In this document: one piece after another, positions 38,731-48,693 of the stretch
Position numbering within the stretch: position 1 is the first letter of the stretch
Layout: every line of letters begins with the position of its first letter
NCBI GenBank assembly: GCA_027489955.1
Contig: JAIXYZ010000013.1
Location: 806,001 to 870,000 of the forward strand
Direction of reading: 5' to 3'
Source of the DNA: Hyphomicrobiales bacterium
GTDB lineage: Bacteria > Pseudomonadota > Alphaproteobacteria > Rhizobiales > Beijerinckiaceae
DNA: 64,000 bases
The notes under the pieces: model-generated
What the model was told of the DNA's origin: nothing
Databases searched by the model: none
The model's input: the letters and a program-made list of their open reading frames with translations, nothing else
Position numbers and translations under genes: made by a program

Positions 38731-39231
38731 ATGGCCGCACCCCGGCAATCCCAGACCAGCGCCGCCCGCACGCCCGAGGCGATCGGCGACCTGCGCGCGC
38801 TCATTGTCGAGGCCCGCTTCTACGACGACCTCGCCGACGAGCTGCTTTCCGGCGCCCGCGAGGCCCTGTCCCGGTATCGCGCCAGCGTCGACGTCCTGAC
38901 CGTCGACGGCGCCCTGGAAATCCCCGCCACCGTGGCGATCGCGCTGGATGCTGCCTCGGAACGCGGCGCGCCCTACGACATCGTGGTGACGCTGGGCTGC
39001 GTCGTGCGCGGCGAGACGGGCCATTACGACATCGTCGCCGGCGAGAGCGCCCGCGCGCTCATGGACCTGTCGGTCGCCCGCAAGCTCGCCCTCGGCAACG
39101 GCATCCTCACCGTCGAGAACGACGCGCAGGCCTGGGCGCGGGCGCGCCGCTCCGAGATGAACAAGGGCGCCGGCGCCGTCGAGGCCGCCATCGCCGTCCT
39201 TGCCATCCGCCGCGCGCTGGGAGCCGCCTGA
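38731..39231 (+). CDS. ribH: 6,7-dimethyl-8-ribityllumazine synthase
   Basis: RibH makes the direct precursor of riboflavin. The 166-residue protein has the expected [15 protein letters not shown], the GALEIPA loop, the catalytic [18 protein letters not shown] and the closing [11 protein letters not shown]. The N-terminal ~18 residues (Ser/Thr/Ala/Arg-rich) are probably disordered. Its stop codon directly abuts the nusB ATG. Confidence 0.95.
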   Translation: MAAPRQSQTSAARTPEAIGDLRALIVEARFYDDLADELLSGAREALSRYRASVDVLTVDGALEIPATVAIALDAASERGAPYDIVVTLGCVVRGETGHYDIVAGESARALMDLSVARKLALGNGILTVENDAQAWARARRSEMNKGAGAVEAAIAVLAIRRALGAA

Positions 39232-39696
39232 ATGGCTCGTGGCGAGAAGCGCAGCGCTGCCCGGCTGGCCGCCGTGCAGGCGCTCTACCAGATGGATCTG
39301 TCCGGCAAGGGCGTGATGGAATCCATCGGCGAGTTCGAGACGTTCTGGATCGGCCGCGAGGTGGACGGCGTGCCCGCGCGCCCGGCCGAGGAGGCCTATT
39401 TCCGCGATATCCTCGCCGGCGTCGTCCGCGAGCAGGTGCCGATCGACCGCAAGGTCGACGACGCGCTCAAGACTGGCTGGCCGCTGACGCGCATCGATAC
39501 CGTGCTGCGGGCGATCCTGCGCGCCGGCGTGTACGAGCTCGGCTACAGGCGGGACGTGCCGGCCAAGGTCGTGATCTCCGAATACATCGACGTCGCCAAC
39601 GCCTTCTTCGACGGCGACGAGCCGCGCCTGGTCAACGGCGTGCTGGACGCGGTCGCCCGCGAGGCCCGGCCCGACGAACTCGACGCCCGGCGCTGA
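39232..39696 (+). CDS. nusB: Transcription antitermination factor NusB
   Basis: NusB binds boxA RNA with S10 (NusE) during rRNA transcription. The 154-residue helical protein has the N-terminal arginine-rich RSAARLAAVQALYQMDLSG and the C-terminal RAILRAGVYELGYRRDVPAKVVISEYIDVANAFF that define the family. It starts immediately after the ribH stop codon. Confidence 0.96.
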   Translation: MARGEKRSAARLAAVQALYQMDLSGKGVMESIGEFETFWIGREVDGVPARPAEEAYFRDILAGVVREQVPIDRKVDDALKTGWPLTRIDTVLRAILRAGVYELGYRRDVPAKVVISEYIDVANAFFDGDEPRLVNGVLDAVAREARPDELDARR

Positions 39697-39738
39697 GCGT
39701 TTGATACTGGGCGCCCGATTCCGCCCGGACATCCGCCC

Positions 39739-40725
39739 TTGAGCTCTGGCCCGTCAGCCGAGGAATTCCTGATTGCCCGCCACTTCGCCTCCTGGGCGGG
39801 GGAGGGCTCCCACGGCCTGAAGGACGATGCCGCGCTCCTGCGCCCGAAATCCGGCTGGGACCTCGTCCTGACGGCCGACGCGGTCGTTGGCGGGGTTCAC
39901 TTCCGGATGGAGGACCCCGCGGCGTCAGTCGGCCGCAAGGCGCTCGCCGTCAACCTGTCGGACCTCGCGGCCAAGGGCGCCGACCCGGTGGCGTTCCTGC
40001 TGACAATCGCGCTCCCGCCAGACCTGCCGGCCGGCTGGCTGGGCGAATTCGCGGGCGGCCTGCGCGCGATGGCCGAAGGCTCGAACTGCAGGCTCCTGGG
40101 CGGCGACACGACGAAGACCGCGGGGCCGCCCGTCATCGCCGTCACAGCCATCGGCCAGGTACCCGCCGAACGCATGGTCACGCGCCTGACGGCAAGGCCC
40201 GGCGACGTCGTGGCGGTCAGCGGTACGATAGGCGACGGCGCGCTCGGGCTTCTGGTCCTGGAGGGCCGCGAAGCCATCGCATCCCTCGATGCAGGCCATC
40301 GGGAACGTCTTGCCGCCCGCTACCGCGAGCCGGAGCCGCGCCTGGCCCTCGCCGCCGCGGTGCGGGACCATGCCTCCGCCGCGATGGACGTCTCCGACGG
40401 CCTCGTCGGGGACCTCGCGCGCCTGCTGCGCGCCTCGGGAGTGGGGGGCGAGCTCGAACTGGCGCAGGTTCCGCTGTCGGACGCCGCCCGCGCCGCCATC
40501 GCGCTCGACCCGTCGCTGCTGGAGGCGGCGATGACCGGCGGCGACGACTACGAGATCCTGCTGGCGCTTCCTCCGGACCGGTTCGACGCGCTCGCGCTGG
40601 CCGCCCGCGCCGCCGGGGTCGAGGTCGCGCGCATCGGGACCGTGCGTGAAGGCGAGGGGCTGGTCTGCAGGGACGGGGAGGGGCGGGACGTCTCCTTCGC
40701 CCGCGATTCGTTCAGCCACTTCTGA
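39739..40725 (+). CDS. thiL: Thiamine-monophosphate kinase
   Basis: ThiL phosphorylates thiamine monophosphate to the active diphosphate. The 328-residue protein shows GLKDDAALL, the ADAVVGGVHF loop, NLSDLAAKGADPVAFLL, GGDTTKTAGP, MDVSDGLVGDLARLL and TGGDDYEILLAL, all typical of the AIR synthase-like ATP-binding superfamily. The start appears to be TTG at 39739, since no ATG or GTG fits the conserved N-terminus. The Shine-Dalgarno is weak. Confidence 0.94.
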   Translation: MSSGPSAEEFLIARHFASWAGEGSHGLKDDAALLRPKSGWDLVLTADAVVGGVHFRMEDPAASVGRKALAVNLSDLAAKGADPVAFLLTIALPPDLPAGWLGEFAGGLRAMAEGSNCRLLGGDTTKTAGPPVIAVTAIGQVPAERMVTRLTARPGDVVAVSGTIGDGALGLLVLEGREAIASLDAGHRERLAARYREPEPRLALAAAVRDHASAAMDVSDGLVGDLARLLRASGVGGELELAQVPLSDAARAAIALDPSLLEAAMTGGDDYEILLALPPDRFDALALAARAAGVEVARIGTVREGEGLVCRDGEGRDVSFARDSFSHF

Positions 40726-40910
40726 TTCCGCCGCCGCCGGAAACCCGGTGCCTGTGCGGAAGTTCGGCCGAATCTTAAGTCGCGTTTGCGATTTGGCCGA
40801 AACTTTGGCAGGACTTCCGCCACTTCCGGCCATTGGAGCCAGCGAGGACCGCCGGTCAGCGGCGGCGACGCTCCGACATGCCGGTTCGGGGATTTGAAAA
40901 GGGAACGTTC

Positions 40911-43064
40911 ATGACGCCTATGACCCTCATCATCATCGGCGGGCTTCTGTCGATCGCGTATGGCTTCTGGGCCATCAGCGACGTCATGAAGCGCGACGCC
41001 GGCAGCCAGAGGATGCAGGAGATCGCCGGAGCCGTCGCGGAAGGCGCTCAGGCCTACCTCAAGCGCCAGTACCTGACGATCGCCATCGTCGGCGCCGTCC
41101 TGTTCGTGGCGCTGCTCTATCTCGGCTGGCCCGTCGCCATCGGCTTCGCCATCGGCGCGGTGCTGTCCGGCGCCGCCGGCTTCATCGGCATGAACGTCTC
41201 GGTCCGCGCCAACGTGCGCACCGCCCAGGCCGCCTCCCAGTCCCTCGCGCAGGGTCTGGACGTCGCCTTCAAGGCGGGCGCGGTCACCGGCATGCTGGTC
41301 GCCGGCCTCGCCCTGCTCGGCGTCGCGGTCTACTACGCGATCCTGACCGGCCCGATGGGCCTTTCCCCGTCCAGCCGCACCGTCATCGACGCGCTCGTCG
41401 CGCTCGGCTTCGGCGCTTCGCTGATCTCGATCTTCGCCCGTCTGGGCGGCGGCATCTTCACCAAGGGCGCCGACGTCGGCGCCGACCTCGTCGGCAAGGT
41501 CGAGGCGGGTATCCCCGAGGACGATCCGCGCAACCCGGCGACCATCGCCGACAACGTGGGTGACAATGTCGGCGACTGCGCCGGCATGGCCGCCGACCTG
41601 TTCGAGACCTATGCCGTGACGCTCGTCGCCACGATGGTCCTCGCCGCGATCTTCTTCGCCGGCCAGGCCACGCTCGGCTCCATGATGATCTACCCGATGG
41701 CGATCGGCGCGGCCTGCATCGTCACCTCGATCATCGGCACGTTCTTCGTGCGCCTGGGCGCTAACAACTCGATCATGGGCGCGCTCTACAAGGGCTTCAT
41801 CGCCACCGGCGTGCTCTCGGTAGGCGCCGTCGCCATCGTCAACTGGCTGGTCTTCGGCGGCTTCGCCACCCGCTTCACGACGACCCAGGGCGTGACCTTC
41901 ACCTCCGGCGCGCTCTTCTGGTGCGCGGTCGTGGGCCTTGCGGTCACGGCGCTGATCGTCGTGATCACCGAGTACTATACCGGCACAGGCAAGCGCCCGG
42001 TCGTGTCCATCGCCCAGGCTTCCGTCACCGGCCACGGCACGAACGTGATCCAGGGCCTCGCGGTCTCGCTGGAATCGACGGCGCTGCCGACGATCGTCAT
42101 CGTCGCCGGCATCATCGTCACCTACTCGCTGGCTGGCCTGTTCGGCATCGCCATCGCCACGACGGCCATGCTGGCGGTCGCGGGCGTCGTGGTCGCGCTG
42201 GACGCCTTCGGCCCGGTCACCGACAACGCCGGCGGCATCGCCGAGATGGCGGGCCTCCCCAAGGAGGTCCGCAAGTCGACGGACGCGCTCGACGCCGTCG
42301 GCAACACCACCAAGGCGGTCACCAAGGGCTACGCGATCGGCTCCGCCGGTCTGGGCGCGCTGGTGCTGTTCGCCGCCTATACCTCGGACCTGAACTACTT
42401 CATCGCCGAGGCCAACCGGGCGGGCTCGACCACGTTCCAGTACTTCAAGGGCGTGAGCGTCGACTTCTCCCTGGCCAATCCGTACGTGGTCGTCGGCCTG
42501 CTCTTCGGCGGCCTCATCCCGTACCTGTTCGGCGGCATGGGCATGACCGCCGTCGGCAAGGCCGCCGGCTCCGTGGTGGAGGAAGTCCGCCGCCAGTTCC
42601 GCGAGAAGCCGGGCATCATGGCCGGCACCGAGCGTCCGGACTATGCCCGCGCGGTCGACCTGCTGACCAAGTCGGCCATCAAGGAGATGGTGGTTCCCTC
42701 GCTCCTGCCGGTGCTCGCCCCGATCGTGACGTTCTTCGTCATCAACGCGGTGGCCGGCAAGAACCAGGCCTTCGCGGCCGTCGGCGCCATGCTGCTCGGC
42801 GTGATCGTCACGGGCCTCTTCGTCGCCATCTCGATGACCTCGGGCGGCGGCGCGTGGGACAATGCGAAGAAGTCCTTCGAGGACGGCTTCGTGGACAAGG
42901 ACGGCGTGACCCACCTCAAGGGCTCGGAGGCTCACAAGGCCTCCGTCACCGGCGACACCGTCGGCGACCCCTACAAGGACACGGCCGGCCCGGCAGTGAA
43001 TCCGGCGATCAAGATCACCAACATCATCGCCCTGCTGTTGCTCGCGGTCCTCGCCCACGGCTGA
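40911..43064 (+). CDS. hppA: Membrane-bound K+-independent H+-translocating pyrophosphatase
   Basis: HppA pumps protons across the inner (or acidocalcisome) membrane by hydrolysing pyrophosphate. The 717-residue protein has about 16 hydrophobic segments, the pyrophosphate-binding [20 protein letters not shown] around residue 180, and the acidic [18 protein letters not shown] at 215-232. Residues 464-469 read GNTTKA: Lys468 is the signature of the K+-independent subfamily (Ala in the K+-dependent one). It follows thiL by 185 bases, with its own terminator downstream, so it is probably transcribed alone. Confidence 0.97.
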   Translation: MTPMTLIIIGGLLSIAYGFWAISDVMKRDAGSQRMQEIAGAVAEGAQAYLKRQYLTIAIVGAVLFVALLYLGWPVAIGFAIGAVLSGAAGFIGMNVSVRANVRTAQAASQSLAQGLDVAFKAGAVTGMLVAGLALLGVAVYYAILTGPMGLSPSSRTVIDALVALGFGASLISIFARLGGGIFTKGADVGADLVGKVEAGIPEDDPRNPATIADNVGDNVGDCAGMAADLFETYAVTLVATMVLAAIFFAGQATLGSMMIYPMAIGAACIVTSIIGTFFVRLGANNSIMGALYKGFIATGVLSVGAVAIVNWLVFGGFATRFTTTQGVTFTSGALFWCAVVGLAVTALIVVITEYYTGTGKRPVVSIAQASVTGHGTNVIQGLAVSLESTALPTIVIVAGIIVTYSLAGLFGIAIATTAMLAVAGVVVALDAFGPVTDNAGGIAEMAGLPKEVRKSTDALDAVGNTTKAVTKGYAIGSAGLGALVLFAAYTSDLNYFIAEANRAGSTTFQYFKGVSVDFSLANPYVVVGLLFGGLIPYLFGGMGMTAVGKAAGSVVEEVRRQFREKPGIMAGTERPDYARAVDLLTKSAIKEMVVPSLLPVLAPIVTFFVINAVAGKNQAFAAVGAMLLGVIVTGLFVAISMTSGGGAWDNAKKSFEDGFVDKDGVTHLKGSEAHKASVTGDTVGDPYKDTAGPAVNPAIKITNIIALLLLAVLAHG

Positions 43065-43091
43065 GGACACGGACCACCGGCTGAAATCCTG

Positions 43092-43120
43092 CAAACCCCG
43101 CGGCCCAGCCGCGGGGTTTG
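43092..43120 (+). terminator. Strong hairpin terminator after hppA
   Basis: A perfect 13-base-pair stem (CAAACCCCGCGGC / GCCGCGGGGTTTG) with a three-base loop, 27 bases after the stop codon, followed by TGCTTCC. Confidence 0.8.
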
Positions 43121-43173
43121 TGCTTCCGGGCTCCGGCTTGCTATGCCCGGCACAGACGCCGGAGCGCTCGCCC

Positions 43174-43815
43174 ATGTACCAGCCGCCGCATTTCCGGGAA
43201 GACCGCCTCGAGGTCATGCACGACCTGATCGAGGCGCACCCGCTCGGCCTCCTGATCACCGCCGATCCTTCGGGGCCGGTCGCGGACCCGGTGCCGTTCC
43301 TGATCGACCGCACAAGCGGCGAGGCCGGCACGCTGCGCGCGCATCTCTCCCGCGCCAACCCGCAGGCGCGCGCGGACCGCGACGGCTTGCCCTGCCTCGT
43401 CGTGTTCCAGGGCGCGCAGGCCTATATCACGCCGTCCTGGTACGAGACCAAGCGCGAGACCGGCAAGGTCGTGCCCACCTGGAACTACGTCATCGTGCAG
43501 GCCAGGGGCACGCTGCGCATCCGCGACGACGCGGCCTGGCTGGGCCGGCAGATCCGCGACCTGACCCTGCGCCACGAGGCTCCCCGGGCCGAGCCGTGGG
43601 CGGTCGACGACGCGCCGGAAGCCTTCGTCGCCGCGCAGGTGCGGGGCATCGTCGGCATCGAGATCGAGATCGCGTCCATCGACGGCAAGTGGAAGGTCAG
43701 CCAGAACCGCCCGATGGCCGACCGCGAGGGCGTCGCGCAGGGATTGGCGGGCGAGCCGGACGGGGAGGCGATGCGCACGCTCGTGCGCCGCCGGGGCGGG
43801 CTCGACCAGGGCTGA
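43174..43815 (+). CDS. PaiB-like FMN-binding negative transcriptional regulator family protein
   Basis: A 213-residue split-barrel protein of the PaiB family: it begins MYQPPHFREDR, has LITADPSGPVADPVPFLID, the YITPSWYETKRETGKVVPTWNY block that binds flavin, and the C-terminal IEIASIDGKWKVSQNR. Bacillus PaiB represses sporulation and protease genes together with PaiA. In proteobacteria the family is common, but a regulatory role has seldom been tested and an FMN-linked activity is equally likely. It is a single gene with terminators on both sides. Confidence 0.88.
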   Translation: MYQPPHFREDRLEVMHDLIEAHPLGLLITADPSGPVADPVPFLIDRTSGEAGTLRAHLSRANPQARADRDGLPCLVVFQGAQAYITPSWYETKRETGKVVPTWNYVIVQARGTLRIRDDAAWLGRQIRDLTLRHEAPRAEPWAVDDAPEAFVAAQVRGIVGIEIEIASIDGKWKVSQNRPMADREGVAQGLAGEPDGEAMRTLVRRRGGLDQG

Positions 43816-43830
43816 ACACCGGCATGAAAA

Positions 43831-43852
43831 GCCCGGCGGGGTGCCGCCGGGC
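43831..43852. terminator. Bidirectional terminator between paiB-like gene and bamE
   Basis: A 9-base-pair stem (GCCCGGCGG / CCGCCGGGC) with a GGTG loop, flanked by AAAA on one side and CTT on the other, in the 68-base gap between convergent genes. Confidence 0.7.
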
Positions 43853-43883
43853 CTTGGTCGTCAGGGCCGTGATCGGGCCTCGC

Positions 43884-44336
43884 TCAGACCCCGAACGGGT
43901 TGAACGAGCCCAGGCCGCGGAACAGGTTGCGCACGAAGCTCTGGTCGGCGCCGCCGGTCGGCGTCGTGCGGCTGATGAAGTCGAACACCACGCCGTCCTG
44001 CAGGCCGTAATTGGCCACGCGCTCCACCTTGAAGTTCTTGTTGAAATAGACCGCCACGACCCGCTGGTCGGTGATCTTCTCGTTCATGAACTTGAACTTC
44101 TGCTCGGCCGTCTGGCTGATGTAGTAGAAGGTCTTGTTGCCGACGGTGGACACGGTGGACGGCGTGCCCATCACCTGCAGGACGCGCTGGACGTCCGTGC
44201 CGGGCTTGAGCTCGGTGAGGGCCGCTTCGTCGAGGATGTAGCCGCGCGGCGTCACCTCGCCGACCTGGCAGCCGCCGAGCCCGAGCGCCACCGCGACGGC
44301 GGCGATGCGAACGGAGCGGGACAGGGCGAAGATCAT
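43884..44336 (-). CDS. bamE: Outer membrane protein assembly factor BamE (SmpA/OmlA lipoprotein)
   Basis: BamE is the small lipoprotein of the BAM complex that inserts beta-barrel proteins into the outer membrane. The 150-residue protein has a lipobox (LGGC, Cys23), then the SmpA/OmlA domain: LTELKPGTDVQRVLQVMGTPST, FYYISQ and VVAVYFNKNFKVERV. The C-terminal tail (FVRNLFRGLGSFNPFGV) is typical of alphaproteobacterial forms. GGAG lies five bases before its ATG. It is divergent from the cytochrome bc1 chaperone gene. Confidence 0.95.
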   Translation of the reverse strand: MIFALSRSVRIAAVAVALGLGGCQVGEVTPRGYILDEAALTELKPGTDVQRVLQVMGTPSTVSTVGNKTFYYISQTAEQKFKFMNEKITDQRVVAVYFNKNFKVERVANYGLQDGVVFDFISRTTPTGGADQSFVRNLFRGLGSFNPFGV

Positions 44337-44474
44337 GGATTCTCCTGATCACAGGCGGGGGCGCGCGCATGGGTCCCACGGAAAGGCCTTGCGCCCGCCG
44401 ATGCGGATGCCGTAACCCGCGACCATGACTTTGGCAAGGCAGCCGATCGCCACGATCCGGCGGAGGGCATCGTA

Positions 44475-45011
44475 ATGCTGGGCCTGTTCGGCAGGCGCCG
44501 CGCCGACGCGGTGATCGAGGCGCTCTATCAGAGGATCGCCGCCGGCTCGCGGCAGGTGCCCCTGTATCTGAGGTTCGGCGTGCCCGATACCGCCGAGGGA
44601 CGCTTCGAGGCGCTGACCCTTCATGCCGTGCTCGTCCTGCGCCGGCTGAAGGCCCTGCCGCCGCCGGCCGAGGACGTGGCGCAGGACCTCGTGGACCTCC
44701 TGTTCCGCGAGCTCGACCGGGCGCTGCGGGAACTCGGCGTCGGGGATCTATCCGTGGGCAAGCGCATCAAGAAGCTGGCCAAGGCGTTCTACGGCCGCGC
44801 CGCGGCCTATGAAGGCGCGCTGGATACGGGCGATCCGGAGCAGGTCGCCCTGGCGCTGGGCCGAAACGCGCTGGATCGCGACGAGCCGGCAGACCCTGAA
44901 TTCGCCCGGTATGTGATCGCCTGCGACCGGCGGCTGTCGGCCCTTTCGCTCGATGAGATCCTGACAGGGTCCAAGCTCTTCGACCGCCTCGAAACGGAGA
45001 CTGCGGCATGA
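44475..45011 (+). CDS. Ubiquinol-cytochrome c chaperone family protein
   Basis: A 178-residue helical protein of the Ubiq_cyt_C_chap family (Cbp3/UQCC1 homologues). In mitochondria these proteins help cytochrome b assemble into complex III. The family core is visible as PLYLRFGVPDTAEGRFEALTLHAVLVLRRL and GDLSVGKRIKKLAKAFYGRAAAYEGAL. Bacterial members occur mainly in Alphaproteobacteria, next to a DUF177 gene as here. The bc1 genes themselves are not in the window. GGAGG precedes the ATG, and the end overlaps the DUF177 gene by four bases. Confidence 0.9.
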   Translation: MLGLFGRRRADAVIEALYQRIAAGSRQVPLYLRFGVPDTAEGRFEALTLHAVLVLRRLKALPPPAEDVAQDLVDLLFRELDRALRELGVGDLSVGKRIKKLAKAFYGRAAAYEGALDTGDPEQVALALGRNALDRDEPADPEFARYVIACDRRLSALSLDEILTGSKLFDRLETETAA

Positions 45012-45523
45012 GCCCGAAGCCTGCCTTCTCCCGCCCGCTGCCCGTCTCGGAGATTTCCGATGGCGGCATCCGCCGCTCCATCGCCGCGACTCCGGCCGAG
45101 TGCGAGGCCCTCGCGAAGGAGCTGCGCCTGCCGTCGATAGGCAAGCTGGAGGCAAAGCTCTCGATCCTCCCGCGCGGGCGGCGCATCACCGTCACCGGCG
45201 AGATCGATGCGATCGTCACGCAGGTCTGCGTCGTCAGCCTGGAGCCGTTCGAGGCGCCGATCCGCGAGCCGGTCGAGATCGTCTTCTCTGAGACGCCGGA
45301 GCAGGCCGCGAGCGCCGATCCTGACGAGGAACTGCCCGATCCGGTCGTCGGCGGGGCCATCGATCTGGGCGCCGTGGCGGCCGAGTTCCTGGCGCTGTCC
45401 CTCGATCCCCATCCCCGCAAGCCGGGCGTCAGCTTCGACCAGCCCGGCGGCGAGGAGGAGGCGGCCCGCATTTCCCCCTTCGCCGCGCTGCGCGGCCTGA
45501 AGCCCGGGGACGGCAAGCCCTGA
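45008..45523 (+). CDS. YceD/DUF177 family protein
   Basis: A 171-residue protein of the YceD family, which in many bacteria lies near rpmF-plsX and has been linked to 23S rRNA accumulation. Family features are GRRITVTGEIDAIVTQVCVVSLEPFEAPI in the middle and the C-terminal DLGAVAAEFLALSLDPHPRKPGV. The paired Cys of the zinc-binding members is reduced to a single Cys (TQVCVVS). It is translationally coupled to the bc1 chaperone gene and lies 96 bases upstream of plsX; rpmF is missing from this position. Confidence 0.88.
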   Translation: MSPKPAFSRPLPVSEISDGGIRRSIAATPAECEALAKELRLPSIGKLEAKLSILPRGRRITVTGEIDAIVTQVCVVSLEPFEAPIREPVEIVFSETPEQAASADPDEELPDPVVGGAIDLGAVAAEFLALSLDPHPRKPGVSFDQPGGEEEAARISPFAALRGLKPGDGKP

Positions 45524-45619
45524 GCGGCGCCCAGAAACCGGTTGCGGGCGCGGGGGCAGCCGCTATTGTCCGCAGCCCAATGGGGCGGGGGCTCCCGTGA
45601 AGCGGAACGATCCGACGCG

Positions 45620-46654
45620 ATGAAGCGTGCAGTCACCATTTCGCTCGACGCCATGGGCGGAGACCACGGTCCGGCGGTCGTCCTTGCCGGCGCGGCCATG
45701 TCGCTCGCGCGCGATCCCAATGCCCGCTTCATCCTGTATGGCAACAGCGCCGCGGTGGAGCCCGTGCTCTCCGGCCTGCCGGCCCTGCGCGAGGCGTCGG
45801 AGTTCCGGCACACGGACGTCGCCGTGCGCATGGACGACAAGCCGAGCCAGGCCCTGCGCATGGGGCGGCGCGTATCGTCCATGTGGCTGGCCATCGAGGC
45901 GGTGAAGAAGGGCGAGGCGGACGTCGCCGTCTCCGCCGGCAATACCGGTGCCCTCATGGCCATGGCCAAGTTCTGCCTGCGCACGATGGCCCATATCGAG
46001 CGCCCCGCCATCGCCGCGCTCTGGCCGACCGTGCGCGGCCGCTCGGTCGTGCTGGATGTCGGCGCGACGATCGGCGCCGATGCCCAGCATCTGGTGGACC
46101 TCGCGATCATGGGCGCGGCCATGGCGCGCACGGTCCTGGGCGTGACCAAGCCCACCGTCGGCCTGCTCAATGTCGGCGTGGAGGAGATCAAGGGCGTGGA
46201 GGCGGTCAAGGAGGCCGGCCGCGTCCTGCGCGAGGCGTCCATGCCGGGTCTCGACTATCACGGCTTCGTGGAAGGCGACGACCTCGGCAAGGGCACCGTC
46301 GACGTCGTGGTCACCGAGGGGTTCGCCGGCAACATCGCGCTGAAGACCGCCGAGGGCACCGCCAAGCAGATCGCGGGATATCTGCGCGCCGAGATGGGCA
46401 GAACGCTCATGGACAAGATCGGCTACCTGCTGGCGAAGCGGGCTTTTTCGGCGCTGAAGGCCCGGATGGATCCGCGCACCGTGAACGGCGGCGTGTTCCT
46501 CGGCCTTGACGGCATCGTCATCAAGAGCCATGGCGGTACGGACGCCGAGGGCTTCTCCGCGGCTGTCGATCTGGCGAGGGACATGGCGCGCCACGATCTG
46601 ATGAGCAAGATCCGCGACATGCTCGAACACACGCCGGCACCGGCGACGCCTTGA
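45620..46654 (+). CDS. plsX: Phosphate acyltransferase PlsX
   Basis: PlsX turns acyl-ACP into acyl-phosphate for glycerolipid synthesis. The 344-residue protein begins [19 protein letters not shown] and has [40 protein letters not shown] and the C-terminal [18 protein letters not shown], all diagnostic. The start at 45620 gives the conserved N-terminus directly. fabH follows after 19 bases. Confidence 0.97.
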   Translation: MKRAVTISLDAMGGDHGPAVVLAGAAMSLARDPNARFILYGNSAAVEPVLSGLPALREASEFRHTDVAVRMDDKPSQALRMGRRVSSMWLAIEAVKKGEADVAVSAGNTGALMAMAKFCLRTMAHIERPAIAALWPTVRGRSVVLDVGATIGADAQHLVDLAIMGAAMARTVLGVTKPTVGLLNVGVEEIKGVEAVKEAGRVLREASMPGLDYHGFVEGDDLGKGTVDVVVTEGFAGNIALKTAEGTAKQIAGYLRAEMGRTLMDKIGYLLAKRAFSALKARMDPRTVNGGVFLGLDGIVIKSHGGTDAEGFSAAVDLARDMARHDLMSKIRDMLEHTPAPATP

Positions 46655-46673
46655 AGAACGGCGCTCCACGATC

Positions 46674-47657
46674 ATGAACAGACCCACAATCCGCTCCGTC
46701 GTCCGGGGCACCGGCTCCTGCCTGCCCGCCCGCGTCGTCGGCAACGACGAAATCGCCGGCAAGGTCGAGACCTCGGACGAATGGATCGCCCAGCGCACCG
46801 GCATCCGCCGGCGCCACATCGCGGGCCCGGACGAGACGACGTCCACGCTCGGCCTTGCCGCCGCCCGCGCCGCGCTCGCCGATGCGGGGCTCGAGGCCGA
46901 GGACATCGACCTCATCGTCGTCGCCACCGCCACGCCGGACTACACGTTCCCCTCCGTCGCGACGCAGATCCAGGCCGGGCTCGGCATCACCCGCGGCGTC
47001 GCCTTCGACGTGGCGGCCGTCTGCTCCGGCTTCGTCTTCGCACTCGCCACGGCGGAGAAGTTCATCGCCTCCGGCTCCCACAGCCGGGCGCTCGTCATCG
47101 GCGCCGAGACCTTCTCGCGCATCCTCGACTGGAACGACCGCACCACCTGCGTGCTGTTCGGAGACGGCGCGGGCGCGGTCGTGATCGAGGCGGCGGAGGG
47201 CACGGGGACGATTGCCGATCGCGGCGTCCTGACCTCGCACCTGCGCTCGGACGGGCGTCACCGCACCAAGCTCTACGTCGATGGCGGGCCGTCCACCACC
47301 GGCACGGCCGGCCACCTGAGGATGGAGGGGCGCGAGGTCTTCCGCCACGCGGTCGGCATGATCACCGACGTGATCGAGGACGCCTTCGCCGCCACCGGCC
47401 TCACTGCCGATGACGTGAAGTGGTTCGTGCCGCACCAGGCCAACAAGCGGATCATCGACGCCAGCGCCGAGAAGCTCGGCATCGCGCCCGAAAAGGTCGT
47501 GATCACCGTCCAGGACCACGGCAACACGTCCGCCGCGTCCATTCCGCTCGCCCTCGACGAGGCGCGCCGCGACGGCCGCATCCGGCAGGGTGACCTCGTG
47601 CTCATCGAAGCGATGGGCGGCGGCTTCACCTGGGGCAGCGCGCTCATCCGCTGGTAG
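46674..47657 (+). CDS. fabH: 3-oxoacyl-[acyl-carrier-protein] synthase III
   Basis: FabH starts fatty acid synthesis by condensing acetyl-CoA with malonyl-ACP. The 327-residue thiolase-fold protein has the full catalytic triad: Cys117 in [13 protein letters not shown], His254 in [12 protein letters not shown] and Asn284 in [11 protein letters not shown], plus the C-terminal [13 protein letters not shown]. It follows plsX by 19 bases, and ihfA lies 106 bases downstream. Confidence 0.97.
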   Translation: MNRPTIRSVVRGTGSCLPARVVGNDEIAGKVETSDEWIAQRTGIRRRHIAGPDETTSTLGLAAARAALADAGLEAEDIDLIVVATATPDYTFPSVATQIQAGLGITRGVAFDVAAVCSGFVFALATAEKFIASGSHSRALVIGAETFSRILDWNDRTTCVLFGDGAGAVVIEAAEGTGTIADRGVLTSHLRSDGRHRTKLYVDGGPSTTGTAGHLRMEGREVFRHAVGMITDVIEDAFAATGLTADDVKWFVPHQANKRIIDASAEKLGIAPEKVVITVQDHGNTSAASIPLALDEARRDGRIRQGDLVLIEAMGGGFTWGSALIRW

Positions 47658-47763
47658 AAGGCGGCCGCCTGATTCGCGGCCCCCTCATTGACCGCGACCG
47701 GCGCTGCGATTAGCAGTAGAAATCATAACGATAGCGCTTGCGAGGCAATCGCGAGGGGGCGAG

Positions 47764-48078
47764 ATGGCAGGACGAACGGTTACCCGGGCGGACCTTGCGG
47801 AAGCGGTCTACCAGAAGGTCGGGCTGTCGCGGACCGAGTCCGCCGCCCTCGTGGAAGCCGTCCTGTCGGAAATGTGCGACAGCCTGGCCCGCGGCGAGAT
47901 GGTCAAGCTCTCGTCCTTCGGCTCCTTCATCGTCCGCGAGAAGGGCGAGCGCATCGGCCGCAACCCGAAGACGGGCGTCGAGGTGCCGATCGAGCCCCGC
48001 CGCGTCATGGTGTTCAAGCCGTCCAACGTCATGAAGGCCCGCATCAACGGGCAGGACATGGCCGACGAAGCCGAGTGA
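47764..48078 (+). CDS. ihfA: Integration host factor subunit alpha
   Basis: IHF bends DNA sharply in recombination, replication and transcription. The 104-residue subunit has the DNA-binding arm around [23 protein letters not shown], with the Pro that intercalates at the bend, and the alpha-type start [28 protein letters not shown] precedes the ATG. The order plsX-fabH-ihfA-merR is standard in Alphaproteobacteria. Confidence 0.96.
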   Translation: MAGRTVTRADLAEAVYQKVGLSRTESAALVEAVLSEMCDSLARGEMVKLSSFGSFIVREKGERIGRNPKTGVEVPIEPRRVMVFKPSNVMKARINGQDMADEAE

Positions 48079-48134
48079 CCCGGCCGCCGCGGACCGCTAG
48101 CCTCCTGATCATCGTCCCTTGAGTCGGAGGCGGC

Positions 48135-48689
48135 ATGGACAAGGCGCCGGATGCATTCCGCACGATCAGCGAAGTCGCCGAGGACCTGGACCTTCCCCAG
48201 CATGTCCTGCGCTTCTGGGAGACGCGCTTCTCGCAGATCAAGCCGCTGAAGCGCGGCGGCGGGCGCCGCTACTACCGGCCCGACGACATCGACCTGCTGC
48301 GCGGCATCCGCCATCTCCTCTACGGAGAGGGTTACACGATCAAAGGCGTGCAGCGGATCTTCAAGGACGAGGGCGTCAAGTTCGTTCAGGCCGCGTGGCG
48401 GGAAGGCGCTCCCGCGCCGCGCACGCGCCCGGAGGCCGAGCCTGCAGGGCAGGAGAGCGCGCCGCCCTCCATGCCGCTGGCAGAGCCGCCGCACCAGCCG
48501 CCCGCGCAAGCCATCCACCGGCCCGCGCCGCCTCCGCCGGCCTACCGGCCCGAGGTGCCGCTCGCGACGACGATGTCAGCCGTCACGGACGTCCGGCGCC
48601 TTCAGGCCGCGCTCTATGAACTGGACGAGTGCAGGCGTGTCCTGGCGGCCGCGCGGGACCCCGAGGGGGACCGCGGCCGGGCCGCCTGA
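48135..48689 (+). CDS. MerR family transcriptional regulator
   Basis: A 184-residue protein. Residues about 8-75 form the winged-helix MerR domain ([23 protein letters not shown], then [33 protein letters not shown]). The following ~70 residues are Pro/Ala-rich, and a short C-terminal helix ([23 protein letters not shown]) probably forms the dimer. There is no Cys set for metal sensing. This MerR type sits next to ihfA in most Alphaproteobacteria, with no established signal. Confidence 0.92.
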   Translation: MDKAPDAFRTISEVAEDLDLPQHVLRFWETRFSQIKPLKRGGGRRYYRPDDIDLLRGIRHLLYGEGYTIKGVQRIFKDEGVKFVQAAWREGAPAPRTRPEAEPAGQESAPPSMPLAEPPHQPPAQAIHRPAPPPPAYRPEVPLATTMSAVTDVRRLQAALYELDECRRVLAAARDPEGDRGRAA

Positions 48690-48693
48690 CGGG

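Noticed and set aside
40726-40910. Sigma-54-like sequence (TTGGCAGGACTTCCGCC) before hppA
   Set aside because: The downstream element does not match TTGC at the proper spacing, and no activator gene is nearby.
40548-43358. A very long open frame antisense to hppA and thiL, over 900 codons
   Set aside because: High G+C leaves few stop codons on the opposite strand. The translation is a low-complexity mix of Asp, Gly, Arg, His and Ala with no domain, and a well-supported gene lies on the other strand.
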